The notes under the pieces: generated by a model | Database searches by the model: none | Told to the model about the DNA's origin: nothing | The model's input: only the letters and a program-made list of their open reading frames with translations | Program-made: the position numbers and the translations under genes | Assembly: GCA_009835515.1 (NCBI GenBank) | Contig: VXXH01000012.1 | Coordinates: forward strand, 1 to 8,708 | Source: Candidatus Poribacteria bacterium | Lineage (GTDB): Bacteria; Poribacteria; WGA-4E; WGA-3G | Direction of reading: 5' to 3' | Length of the DNA stretch: 8,708 nt | Shown here: positions 5,111 to 8,708 of the stretch, in pieces | Layout of the letters: every line of letters begins with the position of its first letter | How positions within the stretch are numbered: the first letter of the stretch is position 1

Positions 5111-5863
5111 ATGGTTTCTTCGAGCCATCCGAATGCGCCAGAGATAACGAAACTTGATGGAAAGGTCGCCGTGGTTACCGGTGCCTCAAGAGGAATCGGT
5201 AAAGCGATTGCATCCGCTTTCGCAGCGGCAGGCGCGAAGGTTGTCCTCGCTGCCCGAACACGCGAAACGCTTGAACAGGTCGCAGCTGAGCTCACGGAAA
5301 GCGGTGCTGAAGCATTGGCTGTTCCGACGGATGTCACGGACGCAGCTGCTGTGCAGCGACTCATTGAACAGGCACTCAGGGCATATCAACGCGTGGATAT
5401 TCTGGTCAACAACGCCGGGATCGGTTATTTCGGACCGGTCGTGGATTTCGCACCTGACGACTGGGATGCGGTGCTCAATTCCAATTTGAAGGCGGTTTAT
5501 CTCTGCGCGAAGTACATGCTTCCGTCTATGTTAGCCCAAGGCAGTGGACAGATTATTAACGTGCTTTCGATCGCTGCGAAGGTTCCGTTTGAAGCCTCAG
5601 CGGCTTATTGCGCAGCGAAGGCGGGCGCGTTAGCACTGACGAAGGTTTTAGCCACCGAAGTCCGTCAGCAGAATATTCGCGTTACCGCGGTGCTACCGGG
5701 TTCGGTGCATACCCCGTTTTGGGATGACGTTCCAGAACCCCCAGATTTTGAACAGATGCTTAAACCTGAACATGTCGCAGGGACGGTTGTTGCTGTCTGC
5801 CAGCAGCCACTGGGCATGGTAACGGAAGAGATCGTCGTAATGCCGCCACTCGGAATTCTCTAA
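5111..5863 (+). CDS. Short-chain dehydrogenase/reductase (SDR), FabG-like; candidate pterin reductase by context
   Basis: This classical SDR has 250 residues from ATG 5111. It has the cofactor motif TGASRGIG (23-30), NNAG (100-103), catalytic Ser153, Tyr166 and Lys170 (YCAAK), and LPGSVHTPF after the sixth strand. Arg in AART (about 47-50) at the end of strand two and Arg27 in the glycine loop favour NADPH. It has no signal peptide and is a soluble oxidoreductase. By sequence it is nearest to the broad 3-oxoacyl-ACP-reductase/FabG type. Its place after PTPS and GTP cyclohydrolase suggests it could reduce 6-pyruvoyl-tetrahydropterin (sepiapterin-reductase-like step), but no family-specific motif proves it. 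A GTG at 5105 also opens the frame; I prefer ATG 5111 because AGAGG at 5101-5105 then serves as Shine-Dalgarno with a 5-base spacer. Family is firm; substrate is inferred. Confidence 0.88.
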   Translation: MVSSSHPNAPEITKLDGKVAVVTGASRGIGKAIASAFAAAGAKVVLAARTRETLEQVAAELTESGAEALAVPTDVTDAAAVQRLIEQALRAYQRVDILVNNAGIGYFGPVVDFAPDDWDAVLNSNLKAVYLCAKYMLPSMLAQGSGQIINVLSIAAKVPFEASAAYCAAKAGALALTKVLATEVRQQNIRVTAVLPGSVHTPFWDDVPEPPDFEQMLKPEHVAGTVVAVCQQPLGMVTEEIVVMPPLGIL

Positions 5864-5918
5864 TAGCGTTTATGCGTGTCGGTATATATATGGATGGGAT
5901 GTTATGCCACAAGTGTAA

Positions 5919-7280
5919 TCAAGGCGTGAAACGTCCGAGTCTTCGCCGGATACGAACTTTACGGATAGCACGTGCGTCGGCATCCGTGACCGTGATAATG
6001 GCGTCGGCTAAATTAAGTTCAGTGCCGGTTTCAGGAATCGTCCCGGTCCGGTTGAGGATGTAGCCGGCTACAGTCTCATAGTCACCTTCAGGAATTGGGA
6101 GTCCGTAGTGTTCTTCAAGCAGATCGACTTCGGCTCTTGCGTCACATTCAAGGATGTGGGGTGCAATTAAACGGATAAGGTCGGGCCCATCACGTTCATC
6201 GGCGAATTCGCCAACGATTTCTTCAACCAAGTCTTCGACGGTAACGAGTCCGACGGTGCCGCCATATTCATCGACTGCGAATACCATCGTGTGCCGGGTA
6301 TTTTGAATCTCTTTGAGGAGCGCGTTAATATTTTTCGATTCAGGCACAAAATGCAAGTCTGTCCGGATGAACGGTTCGATTGTTCCCGGCGGGGTATCCA
6401 TCTTTTCGTATGAATCTGAACCGGTTTCTGATTCAACGTCATCATAAATAACATCTAAGAGATTGACTATCCCGACGATGTTATAAATCTGTTCTTCATA
6501 GACGGGGATTCTTGAAAATCCAGCGTCCGCGGCGATTCGCAAAAAGTCTTCGCGGTTCGTATTTTTTTCAATTGCGACGATATCGACAAGTGGGACCATA
6601 ACTTGTGCCACGGTTCGATCCTGTAAGTTGAGGAGACTGTGAATCATCCGTCGTTGGTCTGTAAGCAGGTTGCCTGAGCGTTCACCCATAGTGGCGAGTA
6701 GCCGTAACTCTTCACGTTGAGCATCAGGGCTGGGTGTGTTCGCACCTCTGTCTACAATCTTGACAATGAGTTTTGTCAAGGTTTGTACGAGGTAAATTAG
6801 GGGGGCTAACGCCAATGCAGAGATCCGTAACAGATAGGCATAACGCAGCGCGAGGCTATCCGCCTTAACACGAAAGATTGTTTTCGGCAAAATTTCACCG
6901 AAGATGAGGAGCAGCGTGGTTACCCAGATGATAGCGATCGGTTCTTGTAGATTTTCTGCTTCAGGGAAGACTCTCGCAGTTAATCGGTCACCGAATTGTG
7001 AAATCAGAACGTTCGCGAGATTTGTCCCGGCTAAAGTCAGCGCGAGCATTCTATCGGGAGATTCAACCAAGCGGTGGATAATTTCCGCTCTGGCATCCTT
7101 AGATTCAACAAGTTGGTTAATCCGAATTTTATTGACGGATACGAGTGCTGTTTCTGAACCGGAGTAGAAGGCTGAAAGTACAAGGCAGACAAGAACCGCA
7201 AAGGCGAGCGAAATTAGTACAATAATCTGCCCAGTGCCACTTGCCCCGATTAAAATGAGGGATAATAAAAAAATTCTCAA
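5919..7280 (-). CDS. CNNM/CorC-HlyC family membrane protein with CBS domains (downstream copy)
   Basis: The 453-residue protein has the standard layout of hemolysin/CorC (CNNM) proteins. An N-terminal hydrophobic stretch (about 3-37) runs into FYSGSETALVSVN, and a DUF21/CNNM membrane domain continues to about 190 with GEILPKT at 129-134. Two CBS domains span about 225-285 and 300-360 (VMVPLVDIVAI; DEYGGTVGLVTVEDLVEEIVGEFADE). A C-terminal CorC_HlyC domain occupies about 368-447. The family is linked to magnesium/cobalt efflux and sensing by adenine nucleotides. The gene starts at TTG (7280), since no ATG or GTG precedes the first helix; the Shine-Dalgarno is weak. It follows its paralogue by 24 bases in the same frame and ends with TGA, 55 bases from the convergent SDR. 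Transport direction and ion are not shown by the sequence. Confidence 0.88.
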   Translation of the reverse strand: MRIFLLSLILIGASGTGQIIVLISLAFAVLVCLVLSAFYSGSETALVSVNKIRINQLVESKDARAEIIHRLVESPDRMLALTLAGTNLANVLISQFGDRLTARVFPEAENLQEPIAIIWVTTLLLIFGEILPKTIFRVKADSLALRYAYLLRISALALAPLIYLVQTLTKLIVKIVDRGANTPSPDAQREELRLLATMGERSGNLLTDQRRMIHSLLNLQDRTVAQVMVPLVDIVAIEKNTNREDFLRIAADAGFSRIPVYEEQIYNIVGIVNLLDVIYDDVESETGSDSYEKMDTPPGTIEPFIRTDLHFVPESKNINALLKEIQNTRHTMVFAVDEYGGTVGLVTVEDLVEEIVGEFADERDGPDLIRLIAPHILECDARAEVDLLEEHYGLPIPEGDYETVAGYILNRTGTIPETGTELNLADAIITVTDADARAIRKVRIRRRLGRFTP

Positions 7281-7304
7281 TTGTCTTGTATTTGGTATCC
7301 GTTG

Positions 7305-8651
7305 CTAAGCTTCTGTTTCGGTTTCATCGGGAACCGGTACTTTGATGAACAAACTTGTGATAACATTTCCTTCTGTAGCGGTAATTTCAAATTCGATACC
7401 GTTTTCATCTGTATAGGATTCACCAACGGAGGGAATGCGTCCGAAAAGTCTAAGAACATAGCCACCAATAGTGTCAACATCATCTTCGCTGAGTTTTAGT
7501 TCAAATTGCTGATTGAGTTTCCGAATGCTCATGCGTCCGGAAGTTTCAAGTAGTAACGGTGCTTCAGAGTGTTTGACGAAATCGGGTGAAGTGTCATCTC
7601 TGTCATGTTCGTCAGCGATATCCCCGACGACCTGCTCAAGGATGTCTTCGGTCGTAACAATTCCTGAAACGCCGCCATACTCATCTCGGAGAATCGCCAT
7701 TTTGGTTTTTTCACGTGTGAGTTGTAGTAGCAACATCCCGATTTTACGGGTCTCAAGAACGAAGATGGGTTCTCGAATCAGGGAAGTACTGGACGAATCT
7801 TCAGCAATCCGGTCCTGTTTTTTCAGGAAGGCATCAATCGTGAGCGAATTCACATCCGCGTGTCGCCACAACGCGAGATCTTTGACATAGAAGATACCAC
7901 AAATATTATCAATCTGCTCCTGATAAACCGGGATCCGTGAGAACCCAGAATCTTTTGCTTGTTTTAAGGTTGCTCGAATCGTGTTTGATGTTGGGACTGC
8001 GACGACTTCGGTTCGCGGTACCATAATCTCTCTTGCCTCAATGTCACGCAGTTGAAGGATATTACTGACAATTTCGCGTTCGTCAGATGGGAGTGCTTCT
8101 TCGTGGTAAGTATTGAGAATTTCTATAAAGTCCGTTGCGGTGAGGTGTTCGGTAGGGGGTAGGTGTCCACCAAATATAGGGACGAGGAAGTCAATGATTC
8201 TACGTAGCAATCCGCGTAGTGGCGAGATGATAACAGAAAATACCCACAACAGCGGTGCGGTTATTTTCGCGAAGGACTCCGCATGTTTAATAGCATGCGT
8301 CTTTGGTGTCATTTCGCCAAAAATGAGCATGAGGAAAACATTGAGGACTAAGGCTATAACAAAACGGATGGATTCGGGGTGTTCGGGAAGCACTCGCCCG
8401 ATAAACGAGAGCATGAGGATTGCGAACGCAACGTTGACAAGGTTATTACCGAGTAGAACGGTAATAAACAGTTTGCGCGGATTGTCAACGAAATTGATGA
8501 TTGCAGACGCGCTGCCCTTTTCAACACGAATCCGCTCAATTTGAACTTGGGTAAGTGCCCATAAAGCCGTCTCGGAGCCGGAGAAAAAGCCGGAGAGGAC
8601 AAGTAAACTTGGCAAGCCAATTAGATAGGGGAGTAGTGGAACAACTTCCAT
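7305..8651 (-). CDS. CNNM/CorC-HlyC family membrane protein with CBS domains (upstream copy)
   Basis: This 448-residue paralogue of the following gene has the same domain order. An N-terminal hydrophobic segment (4-22) carries FFSGSETALWAL, and the DUF21/CNNM membrane domain runs to about 165 with GEMTPKTHAIKHAE (112-125). The first CBS domain covers about 205-265 (EIMVPRTEVVAVP) and the second about 290-350 (DEYGGVSGIVTTEDILEQVVGD). The CorC_HlyC domain covers about 365-440, followed by an acidic tail (DETETEA). It probably acts in the cytoplasmic membrane in divalent-cation export or homeostasis. The ATG at 8651 immediately begins the first helix, but only A-rich sequence and no clear Shine-Dalgarno precedes it. 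The two copies differ enough to be old duplicates, and membrane assembly as a heteromer is an inference. The stop is TAG at 7305-7307. Confidence 0.9.
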   Translation of the reverse strand: MEVVPLLPYLIGLPSLLVLSGFFSGSETALWALTQVQIERIRVEKGSASAIINFVDNPRKLFITVLLGNNLVNVAFAILMLSFIGRVLPEHPESIRFVIALVLNVFLMLIFGEMTPKTHAIKHAESFAKITAPLLWVFSVIISPLRGLLRRIIDFLVPIFGGHLPPTEHLTATDFIEILNTYHEEALPSDEREIVSNILQLRDIEAREIMVPRTEVVAVPTSNTIRATLKQAKDSGFSRIPVYQEQIDNICGIFYVKDLALWRHADVNSLTIDAFLKKQDRIAEDSSSTSLIREPIFVLETRKIGMLLLQLTREKTKMAILRDEYGGVSGIVTTEDILEQVVGDIADEHDRDDTSPDFVKHSEAPLLLETSGRMSIRKLNQQFELKLSEDDVDTIGGYVLRLFGRIPSVGESYTDENGIEFEITATEGNVITSLFIKVPVPDETETEA

Positions 8652-8708
8652 TCTTTTTTTGAAAGCAATTTTTGGTACGCTTACGAACCGAGAATCGCTA
8701 TTAATGAT

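Noticed and set aside
5864..5918. Bidirectional terminator between the convergent SDR and CNNM genes
   Set aside because: I find no stable stem with a T-run in the 55-base gap.
1..8708. CRISPR array, tRNA or rRNA genes
   Set aside because: No regularly spaced direct repeats of CRISPR type and no tRNA or rRNA signature were seen on either strand.

Overview
The window reads as chromosomal DNA of a Gram-negative-type bacterium. It has standard bacterial coding density, and TGA is used as a stop by at least two genes (the PTPS fusion and the second CNNM gene). Start signals are sigma70-like, and there is a TonB-like inner-membrane anchor protein. The base composition looks balanced, near 50% GC by eye. 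The mix of rhodanese, tandem PTPS, DUF4159, many short hairpins and heptamer-type intergenic repeats, and AGGACTTACGCA-type terminal inverted repeats suggests an uncultivated lineage such as Candidatus Poribacteria. That is an impression only; no phylogenetic marker is present.

Layout. (1) 1-1731: a sigma70-like promoter and a strong Shine-Dalgarno drive a TonB-like N-terminal membrane/linker segment. One in-frame TGA (934-936) separates it from a DUF4159 domain in the same frame. The TGA is followed by two perfect hairpins, the second with a GGTC loop resembling the apex of a bacterial SECIS element. (2) 1732-2186: a 455-base non-coding stretch with two perfect hairpins, a duplicated 14-bp -35-type element, a full-consensus promoter and a leader hairpin. 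(3) 2187-3035: a two-domain thiosulfate sulfurtransferase. (4) 3036-3156: a heptamer-rhythm repeat cluster, then a small DUF4242-like protein (3157-3450). (5) 3486-4949: a tandem-fused 6-pyruvoyl-tetrahydropterin synthase and a GTP cyclohydrolase I, 3 bases apart. (6) 4963-5055: a MITE-like 93-bp inverted-repeat element. (7) 5111-5863: a short-chain dehydrogenase/reductase. (8) Minus strand, convergent: two tandem CNNM/CorC-HlyC membrane proteins with CBS domains (8651 to 5919).

How the genes fit together. GTP cyclohydrolase I makes dihydroneopterin triphosphate and a eukaryote-like PTPS converts it to 6-pyruvoyl-tetrahydropterin. An SDR next door could act as the sepiapterin-reductase-type step, so 3486-5863 looks like a candidate tetrahydrobiopterin cassette. 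The PTPS is the most striking gene. Its N-terminal half keeps the Asp-His of the catalytic triad but lacks the Cys; its C-terminal half keeps the Cys but has Asp-Tyr. Because the PTPS triad is known to be built across a subunit interface, the two halves could complement each other. The CNNM pair is probably an independent operon for ion (Mg/Co) transport or homeostasis.
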